Part shown: positions 20,990-29,568 of the stretch, piece by piece
Numbering within the stretch: position 1 is the first letter of the stretch
How the letters are laid out: each line of letters begins with the position of its first letter
IMG/VR virus record: IMGVR_UViG_3300033182_000595
Span: 1 to 64,000 of that record
Length of the DNA: 64,000 nt
Direction: 5' to 3' (one strand)
Origin: a virus
The notes under the pieces: model-generated
Databases searched by the model: none
Told to the model about the DNA's origin: nothing
The model's input: only the letters and a program-made list of their open reading frames with translations
Made by a program: the position numbers and the translations under genes

Positions 20990-21215
20990 AGAGTATTCAA
21001 TCTACTCGGAGAGATTTAAGCGTGAAGTCGATAAAGCGCATCGTGACTTTTTTGAAAGGCGTGGTATTCCACTCCATAGTCTTGATGGCGATTTTATCTT
21101 CGGAACCAAGGAGTTTAGGAGGCATCGTGCAAATAGCCTTTCGTCGTTTCCGTTCGAGAATGACCTACCCATTTCGCAATCTTTTCAAGTGAAGAATTAT
21201 AGTCCTCCTTATTAA
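20973..21215 (+). CDS. Hypothetical 80-residue protein overlapping integrase 3' end
   Basis: The start at 20973 (MGKKTEEYS) is chosen because it gives the usual short overlap with the preceding gene; an upstream in-frame start at 20907 would overlap by 83 bases. The N-terminal 50 residues are charged and helical. The last 33 residues are encoded antisense to the integrase C-terminus, which contains its catalytic Tyr region, so the tail may be a chance extension. Family not recognised. Confidence 0.45.
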   Translation: MGKKTEEYSIYSERFKREVDKAHRDFFERRGIPLHSLDGDFIFGTKEFRRHRANSLSSFPFENDLPISQSFQVKNYSPPY

Positions 21216-22155
21216 CACGGGAGACAAACGAGTGCCTGAATGAGTGGAAGCTTTTCCCTTCGATCTCCATTCGGTTAAGAAATCTAGTAAAGTAAACACT
21301 GAACCTTGATCTTTTGTTTGGATCGCTGATTACCTCAGCCCACTCAGGAAAGCAATACCTTGAATCATTCTGTTCGATCTCGGTGATCGTCTTGCGAAGC
21401 AAGCCACCACCAATCAATGGATTGTCATAGGGTAGGGCGACCCTTGTGTCCGTCTTCTCTGTCCAGACATTCAAGTGATCCTCTCCCCATGAGTCCCACT
21501 CTAGCTTGCATACATCTACTGCACGCAGTCCTGTCCACCACCCAAGCGTTACGGCTTGCTTAAAGAAGTATGGAGCGTGTGCGACCATCTTCTTGTAATC
21601 TTCCTTGGTGAATGGAACTCTCTGCCTAGTCTCTTTTTGCTTGTGTGATAGTCGGCTCGCATCCACCCGCACGCCAGCAGATGGATCGGTAAGAATGTAG
21701 CATTTTGCTACAGCAAAGTTTAGCATACTACGAATAGCGGCAAGCCTCTGATTCCTAGAGTTTAAGTTTACATCACACTTCTCATTGATGTAGTTAAAAA
21801 TATGCTCTGATGTGATATCAGATAGCTTTCTGATGTTATTAAAGTTTGCGAACTTCTCCAGTACAGTGACCTGAGTGTAGAGAGTATTGGCAGATTTGCA
21901 TCTAACCATGGAATGCTCCTTCCACTCAGATATACACTCAGCTATGGTGAGATCGTCGTCGGCTAACATAAGAGTAAGGACATCACGATTTGCTTTCTTC
22001 TGCTTTATTAAAGACTCAGTAAGCTCGTACTTCTTAGCCATACTCTTGGCTTCCTTTTGGTTCTTTGTCTCTAGTGATACCGTGCGGGTCTTGCCCGACA
22101 TTGTTTTAAATCTTACAGAATAAGTACCTGTCCGATCGCTCTTAATTAACTTCAT
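21115..22155 (-). CDS. int: Tyrosine recombinase (integrase 1)
   Basis: A 346-residue phage integrase. There is an N-terminal arm-binding-like region (residues 1-60) and a SAM-like core-binding domain (about 70-165). The catalytic residues are Arg211 (TGLRAVD), His304-x-x-Arg307 (HSFRHSF), His332 (WVGHS) and the nucleophile Tyr341 (GYLHD). It cuts and rejoins DNA at att sites. The gene stands alone behind its own promoter with a 22-bp palindrome, downstream of the dpdA-like gene. No tRNA-like att core is seen next to it. It is one of two integrases in the window. Confidence 0.93.
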   Translation of the reverse strand: MKLIKSDRTGTYSVRFKTMSGKTRTVSLETKNQKEAKSMAKKYELTESLIKQKKANRDVLTLMLADDDLTIAECISEWKEHSMVRCKSANTLYTQVTVLEKFANFNNIRKLSDITSEHIFNYINEKCDVNLNSRNQRLAAIRSMLNFAVAKCYILTDPSAGVRVDASRLSHKQKETRQRVPFTKEDYKKMVAHAPYFFKQAVTLGWWTGLRAVDVCKLEWDSWGEDHLNVWTEKTDTRVALPYDNPLIGGGLLRKTITEIEQNDSRYCFPEWAEVISDPNKRSRFSVYFTRFLNRMEIEGKSFHSFRHSFVSRVNKEDYNSSLEKIAKWVGHSRTETTKGYLHDAS

Positions 22156-22163
22156 AGTGTATC

Positions 22164-22195
22164 GTTACATATCTTTATGTGTTACTATTTGTCAA
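22164..22195 (-). promoter_or_regulatory. Integrase 1 promoter with 22-bp palindrome
   Basis: Read on the minus strand: TTGACA (22195-22190), four bases, then GTAACAC...GTAAC (22185-22164), with TATGTA 18 bases after the -35. The -35 overlaps the stop codon region of the dpdA-like gene. An operator placed inside the promoter would let a repressor silence int. Confidence 0.6.
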
Positions 22196-23052
22196 ACTAA
22201 TTGTAATTGTACATCATTATGTACAACCCTGTCATGGAATCTAATTGCTGACTCTATTCTGTTTTTACTTTTCCTTGGCAGACCATCCATGCGATCCGAG
22301 AAGTCGTAAGCGAATGAGTCCGCTGAGTAGATCCTGTCCTTGATCCGTGAGTTCTTGAGTCCTGTCTGCTTGAATCCAAAGAGGTGTATCTTTGGTCTGT
22401 TCCCGCGGAAGCTCCACTCAAGTGTATCAAGTATCTCAGCTACAACCTCTGGGTTTTTATTACGCTTACAAGTTGAGCCAATGCCCACCCATCTAGTGTC
22501 GAGTACTGTGCCCTTAGTTGAGTGCCTGTTTAAATTGCCGAACTTCATGTCGTAATCTGTATCAAACCTTTTACTTAGTGCATTCTCATACATCTCAAGG
22601 TGTTGCTTGTAATCCTCAACCTCCCAACCCTGGAGTACTGGCATGACCGGAACACGCAGATCGTACTTGTCAGCCGCCTCAAGTATCTGCATGTATCTCT
22701 CAACTGTTTTGCGTTGGTGAATACGGACGGAAGCACGGATACCCTTGTCCTGTAGTTGCCTAATGACATCGGGCTCGCACATATAGTCCTGTGTTACTAT
22801 GCACTGCAAGTCACCACATAACTCAAAGTACTTGGCTACCAGTACATATTCCTCGGGAGACATAATAAAGTCCCCATAGGTTGTAATCTGCGAGAACGCA
22901 CCCGAGTCCATCATCCACCTACTAACAGACAAAGGATACTTCCTCTGCCTAAGCCTACCACCCTCATTCCTAACCAATGAGTTGGCAGATATCATAACAT
23001 TACGCTTCCACGCATTGTTGTGTCGGTCTGTACCTACAAAGTACTCACGCAT
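22192..23052 (-). CDS. dpdA: DpdA-like 7-deazaguanine DNA transglycosylase
   Basis: A 286-residue TGT-fold protein. The key segments are WMMDSGAF (47-53, with the Asp of the TGT/DpdA family), VTQDYMCEP (86-94), PVMPVLQG, VGIGSTCKRN, IHLFGFK and YSADSFAYD. DpdA enzymes swap guanine in DNA for a 7-deazaguanine such as preQ0, protecting phage DNA from restriction. No queC, queD, queE or folE homologue lies in the window, so the base would come from the host or from genes outside. It is the last gene of the leftward operon and starts behind a GGAGGT ribosome site. Confidence 0.82.
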   Translation of the reverse strand: MREYFVGTDRHNNAWKRNVMISANSLVRNEGGRLRQRKYPLSVSRWMMDSGAFSQITTYGDFIMSPEEYVLVAKYFELCGDLQCIVTQDYMCEPDVIRQLQDKGIRASVRIHQRKTVERYMQILEAADKYDLRVPVMPVLQGWEVEDYKQHLEMYENALSKRFDTDYDMKFGNLNRHSTKGTVLDTRWVGIGSTCKRNKNPEVVAEILDTLEWSFRGNRPKIHLFGFKQTGLKNSRIKDRIYSADSFAYDFSDRMDGLPRKSKNRIESAIRFHDRVVHNDVQLQLV

Positions 23053-23054
23053 AT

Positions 23055-23468
23055 TTACCTCCTTACTACTATTTCATATCCATCAGGAAGACGCATTGGC
23101 TTCCACCCACCGGGATGAAAGTATGTGTAATCCTGACTACATATATATTTATCTTCCCACTTCATGTACCCCGCTTCAGGGAACTTCATACCTTGTTTAA
23201 CTAGCTTATCCAATGTGGAGATCATCCAATCGGTGGGTAGTGGCTCCTTTAGTCCAGCCTCCCTAATGTCATAAACAGTCTCATAGCTACCAATCCATTG
23301 GTACTCTGCTATTCTTCTAGCATCGTTCCTATCGGTAGCTTCTGTAACTTTATTAGTGTCAAATGTGCCGACAAGTTTATTGCGATTATCTCTTACTTCC
23401 CAAGTGGAAGCGGATAATTTTTCTCTTCTTGATGGTACGATATTAACAGGGTTTTTATATGTTTTCAT
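23055..23468 (-). CDS. Hypothetical protein
   Basis: 137 residues from the start at 23468, chosen because its ATG overlaps the upstream stop (ATGA). It contains alternating charged and aromatic segments (WEVRDNRNKLVGTF, then a C-terminal YFHPGGWKPMRLPDGY). No family recognised. It lies between the dpdA-like gene and a zinc-ribbon gene in the same operon. Confidence 0.6.
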   Translation of the reverse strand: MKTYKNPVNIVPSRREKLSASTWEVRDNRNKLVGTFDTNKVTEATDRNDARRIAEYQWIGSYETVYDIREAGLKEPLPTDWMISTLDKLVKQGMKFPEAGYMKWEDKYICSQDYTYFHPGGWKPMRLPDGYEIVVRR

Positions 23469-23902
23469 GATGCTTGATTCCATCCGCAGTGCGGACATTC
23501 GATGTATTTGTTTTTCAATAGCTCACCAGGTGCTGGCTTGTAACCTGTTGATTTGATCTGAATACCCGTAGCGAGTACACCTTGCCCTGTGATTGAGTGA
23601 TTGCATTCAGGACAATCCATATCGTATTCCCCGATATAGCTTTCCTCCTTTTGCTCAATCCATGTACCTCTACCAGTGAACATTGTGTGCAGAGTATCCG
23701 GAGTAAGCTCGACCATTTCTTCGGTGATCTTCCACTCGCCTACGGAGTTGCCATTGATATCTTTAAGTTTACCCGCTACCCATCCATCAAGTGGTGAGAT
23801 CTTCGGGAGTAGTTGTTCTGTTAGTATGCGAGATAACTCGCCTGAGTTATGTTCGAATGCACTATTGTCCATGCGAACCTCTAGGTTGAATGTTCGTTTC
23901 AT
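23465..23902 (-). CDS. Hypothetical zinc-ribbon protein
   Basis: 145 residues. The C-terminal half has two CPxC knuckles (CPECNH and CPHCGW) about 40 residues apart, a typical zinc ribbon. The N-terminal half is mixed alpha/beta and not recognised. It overlaps both neighbours by a few bases. The ribbon could bind nucleic acid or bridge proteins. Confidence 0.62.
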   Translation of the reverse strand: MKRTFNLEVRMDNSAFEHNSGELSRILTEQLLPKISPLDGWVAGKLKDINGNSVGEWKITEEMVELTPDTLHTMFTGRGTWIEQKEESYIGEYDMDCPECNHSITGQGVLATGIQIKSTGYKPAPGELLKNKYIECPHCGWNQAS

Positions 23903-24348
23903 TTTATTTGTAATAATTCTCTATCGCTGAATGAGTAATGCTTGCCGTGACCAATGATTACATGATCTCGGACTGGTATCTTCAGTACATTGCCCGCTTG
24001 TACTAATTGTTTTGTTATTTGCAGATCCGCACTAGATGGCGTGGGATCTCCGCTTGGGTGGTTATGGCTCAGTATTACACCTGACGCACCTGACATAATA
24101 GCTGGTCTGAATACAATCGTGGGATTCAGTAAGCATGAGGACGCTAGTCCCGTAGACACTTTCTCCCGTGCGATTGGATAGAGCTTGGCGTTGAGCATAA
24201 TTACCCACACTTGCTCTTGCATAGGGGCGTCATCGAATGCCCCCTCCATGTATTCAGCTACTCTGTTTGGCTCATCTAGCGGCCTATGTTCCATAATGCC
24301 AACCCGTTTGTATGTCTGTGTAGACTCGTATATAACCATCATCTCCAA
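23899..24348 (-). CDS. JAB/RadC-family metallopeptidase-like protein
   Basis: A 149-residue protein with the JAMM motif: a Glu near 45, His95-Asn-His97-Pro, Ser105 and Asp108 (HNHPSGDPTPSSAD). This is the zinc site of RadC and JAB deubiquitinase-fold proteins. RadC-like proteins occur widely in phages and plasmids with unclear function. Here the gene lies in the same operon as ThiF (E1-like), PRTRC B (E2-like) and PRTRC C (ubiquitin-like), where a JAB partner is expected. Linking it to that cassette is inference. Confidence 0.82.
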   Translation of the reverse strand: MEMMVIYESTQTYKRVGIMEHRPLDEPNRVAEYMEGAFDDAPMQEQVWVIMLNAKLYPIAREKVSTGLASSCLLNPTIVFRPAIMSGASGVILSHNHPSGDPTPSSADLQITKQLVQAGNVLKIPVRDHVIIGHGKHYSFSDRELLQIK

Positions 24349-24611
24349 ATTACTGGTAGTATATTGTGTTTATTAGTTGTTTTGTTATCTATGAATAATG
24401 CACCTCCATCGTTACCTTCGTCATCACTTTGCGGGATGACTACGATCTCTTCAGGAGTTTTGCCCATTCGTGGTTTCTTTAGGATCAGAGCAACAGGATT
24501 AGCGTGCCAGTCCTCGTCATCCATGTATTGGACATCGGTTATGGTGAAACCCACAAGTAACTTGCGAGCCTCACCATTCCAATAGTCCCTTATTTCTTTC
24601 TTTGTCTTCAT
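24339..24611 (-). CDS. Hypothetical 90-residue protein
   Basis: The start at 24611 (MKTKKEIRDYW) overlaps the helicase stop as ATGA and is preferred over an upstream in-frame start at 24668. It is mixed alpha/beta and acidic, with an N-terminal amphipathic helix and a VALILKKPRMGKTPEEIVV segment. Family not recognised. It lies between helicase and JAB genes. Confidence 0.6.
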   Translation of the reverse strand: MKTKKEIRDYWNGEARKLLVGFTITDVQYMDDEDWHANPVALILKKPRMGKTPEEIVVIPQSDDEGNDGGALFIDNKTTNKHNILPVIWR

Positions 24612-27175
24612 AAAGTTACCTCCTCTTTGTTCGTGATAGTCAGGAAGTTCTTCTTGAGATCCTCCCACTTGCGTAACAAGTAGTCCTCGCCATCCTCTGC
24701 ACCTGTGGCACTTGGATCATAGCCAGTGACATGCTGAGCAAGTAACTCATCCTCGCTCATCGTCTTGACATCACGGGGTACTCGCTTGCCGTACAGGCAG
24801 ATCGTGGCGGCATCCTCCTTGTTGCCCAGCTTGTCGAACATCAACTCCTCGATGGAATTGCGATGCAACATGACATACACATTGACATCCTCCTTGGAGG
24901 TTAGTCGATAGATACGACCAAGTGCCTGGTTGAACACACCATACGACCACTCAAGGCAACCGATGATAAGATTCTTGCACTGCTCAAAGCTGAACGCTTG
25001 GGCACACTTGATACCCATGAGAAGCACAGGAACTTCTCCATCCTTGAACTTGGCGGCTTCCCGTGCCTTGTCCTCACGCTCACCATCAATCCTAGCGTAC
25101 TTGATACCCACCTCACTCAATCGCTCAGCGATCTCGTTGGTCATACCATGACGGGCAGACACATGAATGATTTGTTCACCCTTGGATACATGATGGTATA
25201 TCTTCTCCATACACATAAGTACCTTGGGGGTGAAGTTGGACTTGCTGTACATATTGTACTTTGAGCCGGAAGGATCACCGCAAATACCACGCAAGTATTG
25301 CATCTGCACACCATACCTGAACCTAGCATCATCCACAGGGATGTTGGCTGGATCCATGAAGTGCATGTAATTCATCCGTTGTTGCTGAGTCATTGGTACA
25401 CGAATCTCGTACACATTGGACTTGGGCATATTCGGATTGCACTGAATCTTGCTGATGAATGATACCGTTGGACGCAGTAGCTTGAGCAACTTGGCGGGCT
25501 GACTGATCGTGGGTGAAGACTTGAGATAGCTAGGACCACGACCCGTCTCCTTGTGTATCTGTTGCAAGGTATGGTCACGCTCCACGGTCATGAACTCAGT
25601 CTTGAAGTCACCGATCTCTCCAAGCTTGTAAGGCCAACGAGGGTTCAGTCTGTTGCCATGATACCAGTCAGGTACACACAACCAACCCATGAGAGAGAAG
25701 ATGTTGAATACCATGTTAGGTATAGGAGTGGCAGACAGGGCGAACTTGTACTTGGGTTGCAAGCGTATGAAGTTACGAGTGATCTGCGAGTCAAGATTAC
25801 AGATGAGATGTGCCTCATCGAGGATGACCATATCCCAGAACTTGTGACCGATCTCGGTAGCCAAACATGGTGTGTCGATACACTTGATCGCATGCTTGTC
25901 ACCAGTTGGCTCACCCAGGTTGTGAGTATGAACCTCACCATCAACTATGCTGTAAGTAGCATTGGTGGTGTCATACAGATCATAGGTGCGGGTAGTACCA
26001 AGACCGAAGTGGTAGTTGATAACATCCCGATTGCCCCACTCGTCATGTAAGGGAGGTACGCGAAACTTACGCTTCTTGAGATCCTTGCGATACAACTCCT
26101 CGGTGTCCTTCTTGGCTGAGTACCATGTGCTAGGCAACTGCTCTGTCCCACTACGGAACATCACATGGTCATAGGTAAGGAATACACCATGAGGTAACTC
26201 ACCACCATGTAGCTTGATTAAGGCATCATAGTCCTTGCGTGAGAATAGCTTGTACACAGGAACATCTGGTGCAAACTTAGCGAACTCCGATGTCCATTGT
26301 GATGGCTTAGTGACCTCACCACCTTTGCCTTGCGAGTCCTTGACCGTACCCTTTGGGGCAACAATCAGTACACGACCCGACATCTTGAGGATGACAAGAC
26401 AGATAGCAATGAGTGTCTTACCGCATCCCGTCTCGGCTGAGATGAGAGCAGACTCGGCACATGCTGACTGAGCGACATACTTCATCTGACCAGGGAAGAA
26501 CTTGAACTCACCCGCTACCTCCATGTGTTGGAGGATCTCCATAGCCATGTTGTACTCGTCCTTGCGTTCCTCCGCTAGGGTAGGGATCACAGGCTTCTCG
26601 AAGTACTCCCATATCTTGGACTCATCAATGTCCTGGTCGATAGTAGGATGGTCACGGAAGTTTACCTTCCAACCTCTGTCGTCCGTGGTGGTAAGAGCAA
26701 AGTCCTTACCCTCAAGCGACATGTCATGTATCTTGGATGATACTTCCTTGGACTCCTCATTGAAGTGCATCTTCATCTTGGTGAAGGGCTCAATGTAACC
26801 AATGGCACGGGAAGTGAACTTGTACACCTTACCCTTGGTAAGCTGTAGGTTCTCCTCGTCCACATCTTGGACACATGTGAGTTCACGCTTCTCATCAACA
26901 TAAGCGATCTTCTCATAGTCGGTTGGCTCACGAAGGGGGCGAGCTATCCGTACTGAGGATTTAAGAGCTGCATCAATCAGCTCAGTTGCTTCTGGACTAA
27001 CGAGACATGTCTTGTGGCTCATTAGCTTTTGGAGGCGTTGCCGTTCGCTTAGTGCTACCACTAGCGACATCGGTGTCCTCCCACCAACCAACTGCAAGTC
27101 TACCTTGATGTCGGATGGTGCATAGTCTGGATATGCGACGAGCTTGCCGTCACGCTCCTCTATGTCATACTGCAT
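24608..27175 (-). CDS. SNF2-type superfamily 2 helicase/ATPase
   Basis: An 855-residue SF2 helicase. Motif I is SAETGCGKT (about 246-254), Ia follows (VLIVAPKGTV), motif II is DEAH (453-456), and motif III is SATP (481-484). The C-terminal RecA domain has VSARHGMTNEIAERL, ARIDGE and a motif VI-like QALGRIYRL. A roughly 200-residue N-terminal region is not recognised. Such enzymes translocate on double-stranded DNA and remodel bound proteins. Its position between a JAB peptidase and a ThiF/E2 cassette is notable. It may act in phage replication or in countering host proteins. Confidence 0.85.
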   Translation of the reverse strand: MQYDIEERDGKLVAYPDYAPSDIKVDLQLVGGRTPMSLVVALSERQRLQKLMSHKTCLVSPEATELIDAALKSSVRIARPLREPTDYEKIAYVDEKRELTCVQDVDEENLQLTKGKVYKFTSRAIGYIEPFTKMKMHFNEESKEVSSKIHDMSLEGKDFALTTTDDRGWKVNFRDHPTIDQDIDESKIWEYFEKPVIPTLAEERKDEYNMAMEILQHMEVAGEFKFFPGQMKYVAQSACAESALISAETGCGKTLIAICLVILKMSGRVLIVAPKGTVKDSQGKGGEVTKPSQWTSEFAKFAPDVPVYKLFSRKDYDALIKLHGGELPHGVFLTYDHVMFRSGTEQLPSTWYSAKKDTEELYRKDLKKRKFRVPPLHDEWGNRDVINYHFGLGTTRTYDLYDTTNATYSIVDGEVHTHNLGEPTGDKHAIKCIDTPCLATEIGHKFWDMVILDEAHLICNLDSQITRNFIRLQPKYKFALSATPIPNMVFNIFSLMGWLCVPDWYHGNRLNPRWPYKLGEIGDFKTEFMTVERDHTLQQIHKETGRGPSYLKSSPTISQPAKLLKLLRPTVSFISKIQCNPNMPKSNVYEIRVPMTQQQRMNYMHFMDPANIPVDDARFRYGVQMQYLRGICGDPSGSKYNMYSKSNFTPKVLMCMEKIYHHVSKGEQIIHVSARHGMTNEIAERLSEVGIKYARIDGEREDKAREAAKFKDGEVPVLLMGIKCAQAFSFEQCKNLIIGCLEWSYGVFNQALGRIYRLTSKEDVNVYVMLHRNSIEELMFDKLGNKEDAATICLYGKRVPRDVKTMSEDELLAQHVTGYDPSATGAEDGEDYLLRKWEDLKKNFLTITNKEEVTL

Positions 27176-27332
27176 TTATCTGTATTTCAATAATTTGTGC
27201 ATCTTTTAGACCTTGAGACTTAAGGTGCCGAAGTGCCCCCTCTGCCTCTGTCTTGGTGAATGTAATTGTTTCCTGTGTGTCGGAGTTGCACAAGCAGTGC
27301 CCCATGCAGGAAACCAGGTATCTAGTTATCAT
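27165..27332 (-). CDS. Hypothetical 55-residue protein
   Basis: The frame runs from ATG at 27332 to TGA at 27165. It overlaps the ThiF stop as ATGA and the helicase start by 11 bases, so it fills the only gap between them. It begins MITRYLVSCMGHCLC (three Cys in the first 15 residues) and ends with an A-E-G-A-L-R-H-L-K helix. Family not recognised. Confidence 0.6.
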   Translation of the reverse strand: MITRYLVSCMGHCLCNSDTQETITFTKTEAEGALRHLKSQGLKDAQIIEIQINAV

Positions 27333-28015
27333 TTTATTTTTATTGGGTTAGTGACCCCCTTAGTGAGGTCAAAGAATACGCCCTGCACTTCTAGTTTACC
27401 CCACCTCAGCAGGGACCATACGAAGTGCAAGGCATGGTTAGCTACAACACTATTAACAAAAAGGTCTTGTCTGAAAAATTGGTCTACGCAACCGGGCGAC
27501 TCCTCCTCTGTTGGTTCGTCTCCATAGATTAAATCTGAATGTTCTTCATATATGTTTGGTAGATCTCCCTTGTATTGTCCGATCAGTACTTGACCAGATG
27601 TCTGAGCATTACCGCAGTCGATCATGTATGTGCCTTCATTCTGCCACGACTTAGCTATTGCCTCACGGGACTTGACGGTATCGACACATGATATGCATAG
27701 ATCCACATTGTCTCGTGATGGTGCTTTGCGTGGTACTGCCATCCAGTTGGTGCGGTAGTACAGATTGATACGCTGACACAATGTCTTAGCCTTGTTGTGA
27801 CCGACATCTGATTCATAGAATGCCTGTCTGCCTACATTGCTATATGATACGATATCGGGATCGAATGCAGTAACATGGATGGGTGTCCTGTTTAGTACAT
27901 GGAGTGCATGATTGATACGGGCAAGTCCGTTGAGTACATGACTACCCGTGCCTCCGCATCCGTACACTGATATCTTGTTAATCGTCTTGGTCGTGGTGTG
28001 CCCTGATCCACTCAT
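27329..28015 (-). CDS. PRTRC-type ThiF (E1-like) protein
   Basis: A 228-residue E1/ThiF fold. GCGGTGSH (19-26) is the nucleotide-binding loop, FDPDIVSYSNVGRQ holds the Asp and Arg of the adenylation site, and ISCVDT and the later segments complete the Rossmann core. E1-like ThiF proteins adenylate the C-terminal glycine of ubiquitin-like proteins. The gene begins with a strong AGGAGGT site and directly follows the E2-like PRTRC B gene. With PRTRC C and E just upstream, this matches the ParB-related, ThiF-related cassette known from plasmids and integrative elements. Confidence 0.85.
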   Translation of the reverse strand: MSGSGHTTTKTINKISVYGCGGTGSHVLNGLARINHALHVLNRTPIHVTAFDPDIVSYSNVGRQAFYESDVGHNKAKTLCQRINLYYRTNWMAVPRKAPSRDNVDLCISCVDTVKSREAIAKSWQNEGTYMIDCGNAQTSGQVLIGQYKGDLPNIYEEHSDLIYGDEPTEEESPGCVDQFFRQDLFVNSVVANHALHFVWSLLRWGKLEVQGVFFDLTKGVTNPIKIK

Positions 28016-28625
28016 GTAGTGTTACCTCCTGTTGTTTGATCTTGTTGCGTGGGGTGGGCATGTAGTTGAACTTGCTGTTGTAGAAGCAAGCCTCCCACTC
28101 CCAATGAGCCATGACATCCAATGAGAATGCAAACTCTGGGTTGGGACGATTGACTGAGCAATGCCCCATGACCCCGCCCCGTGGATGTACATCAATCCCA
28201 CGATATGGAATCTCGTATATCTTGTGGTGCAAGTTTGGTCGCTCGTCTTTACTTGTTGAGTAGATAGCAATGTTGAGCGTGTCCTGGTTATTCTTACGCT
28301 TAACCATGAAGACGATGCCCGGATGTCGATACCATCTCTGTTGCTTGCTCTTCTGTGGATCTCGCTCACTGATTGTTATCTTCCGCTTACTTGGCGGGCT
28401 GTACCAGATCATGATTCGATCTTGATCGAACCAAAGCATTCGATTGTCATAGAATGCATAGACCTCAGCCGTACACTCAGCGGGTAGTATCTTGTTGAAT
28501 GAATCCCTGTCTACTGCCCGTGGGTTACCCCATTGGTCATCCTGTTTGTCGTACAATACTGCAACGGATTTACCGTCATCATCGTACACCATTAAGCTAT
28601 GCTTAGCTTCAATTAAGTTGGTCAT
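27978..28625 (-). CDS. PRTRC system protein B (prokaryotic E2-like fold)
   Basis: 215 residues matching the layout of PRTRC protein B (Prok-E2_D type). It has an N-terminal barrel-like part ending FYDNRMLWF, a HPGIVFMVKR strand, L-N-I-A-I-Y, a D-E-R-P segment, an EIPYRGID strand and a GVMGHCSVN turn where Cys156 is in the position of the conserved E2-type cysteine, and a C-terminal FYNSKFNY. It is predicted to receive a ubiquitin-like protein from ThiF. It overlaps ThiF by 38 bases and the upstream gene by 17. Confidence 0.72.
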   Translation of the reverse strand: MTNLIEAKHSLMVYDDDGKSVAVLYDKQDDQWGNPRAVDRDSFNKILPAECTAEVYAFYDNRMLWFDQDRIMIWYSPPSKRKITISERDPQKSKQQRWYRHPGIVFMVKRKNNQDTLNIAIYSTSKDERPNLHHKIYEIPYRGIDVHPRGGVMGHCSVNRPNPEFAFSLDVMAHWEWEACFYNSKFNYMPTPRNKIKQQEVTLHEWIRAHHDQDD

Positions 28626-29562
28626 GACTTAGATATTTTAATAGTTCGTGGAATGGTTTGAAGCTCCCGATCATTGCTTCTGCTGTATCCAACTCGTGGC
28701 ATTCGGGCATACATGTGCAGTCGCTAAACTCCTGCACCTCTGCGATCATATGATCTAGTATGAACCACGATGGATCCGTTGATTGTCCCATGTCGCCTGG
28801 TCTCCTCCTGACCTCTTGCATCCTCCTGTCTGGGCCGATGGCGAAGTTAGTATTCTCACCAGTTATGCGTGCCATGCGTCTTGTAATCATGGGGGAGAAC
28901 CCATACCAAGAGCATACCGCAAATGGCCAAGTGGCGATGTCATCATCCCATCGGTCAGGTCTTTCCATCTCGCATACATTCTCCTTACAAGCACGGAGTA
29001 ACCATTGTATGCGTGAAGGCATATTTTTAGGCACATCCATATTCTCAGGAGTTATCCAATCAGGGTAGAGCTTCTCGTTCTTCTCAGGGTATTTATCGCC
29101 ATAATCCTCACTGTTACCCCACCAGTAGTGCAGGTAGTGAGTGAAGTCCCTCTCGATATCTGCGGGAGTAAGTATCCAGAACGGAGCATTGTCCAACAGA
29201 TACATGATAAGAGGACCGACCCCGTATTGATTGTGCAACATCTCGCACCTCGGACCGATGGCGAACTTACGCTCGCATTGGTATGTGTTGAGGATAGGGT
29301 AGTTCCCTCTCTGACCAGTTACATATTCGATCTGTAAACCGAATGCATTATTGCCCAATACTTGATGTAGTACATCAGTAAGGTATGGATCAACCGCTGG
29401 GTCTCTCTGTACCTTTCTTTGTATTGTGCCATCTATGCGAATGAACTGAGGCAGAGCGTCAGGTGTTTCTAAAAGAGGGGAGGCACGGAGCGAGGGGACA
29501 AGCTTCCGCTCCCTTTCAAACGCGAGACATTCTTCATCACTTGGAATGATAACCGAAACCAT
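28609..29562 (-). CDS. Probable PRTRC system protein F
   Basis: 317 residues. Its place between the ubiquitin-like C gene and the E2-like B gene corresponds to that of protein F (and A) in classical PRTRC cassettes. Features seen: a proline-containing N-terminus, WILTPADIERDFTHYLHYWWG in the middle, a Trp/Cys-containing CSWYGFSP region and a C-terminal Cys-rich DCTCMPEC. No catalytic motif is recognised. The assignment rests mainly on context and weak residue resemblance; it may be a distinct phage protein. Confidence 0.45.
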   Translation of the reverse strand: MVSVIIPSDEECLAFERERKLVPSLRASPLLETPDALPQFIRIDGTIQRKVQRDPAVDPYLTDVLHQVLGNNAFGLQIEYVTGQRGNYPILNTYQCERKFAIGPRCEMLHNQYGVGPLIMYLLDNAPFWILTPADIERDFTHYLHYWWGNSEDYGDKYPEKNEKLYPDWITPENMDVPKNMPSRIQWLLRACKENVCEMERPDRWDDDIATWPFAVCSWYGFSPMITRRMARITGENTNFAIGPDRRMQEVRRRPGDMGQSTDPSWFILDHMIAEVQEFSDCTCMPECHELDTAEAMIGSFKPFHELLKYLSHDQLN

Positions 29563-29568
29563 TGCTCG

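Noticed and set aside
22160-22200. tRNA-derived attP for integrase 1
   Set aside because: The sequences on both sides of this integrase contain no T arm, anticodon arm or CCA end.
25553-26050. 165-residue rightward frame
   Set aside because: Antisense shadow of the SNF2 helicase core including its DEAH region.
27213-27527. 104-residue rightward frame
   Set aside because: It is antisense to the ThiF end and the 55-residue gene, both of which are tied to neighbours by ATGA overlaps.
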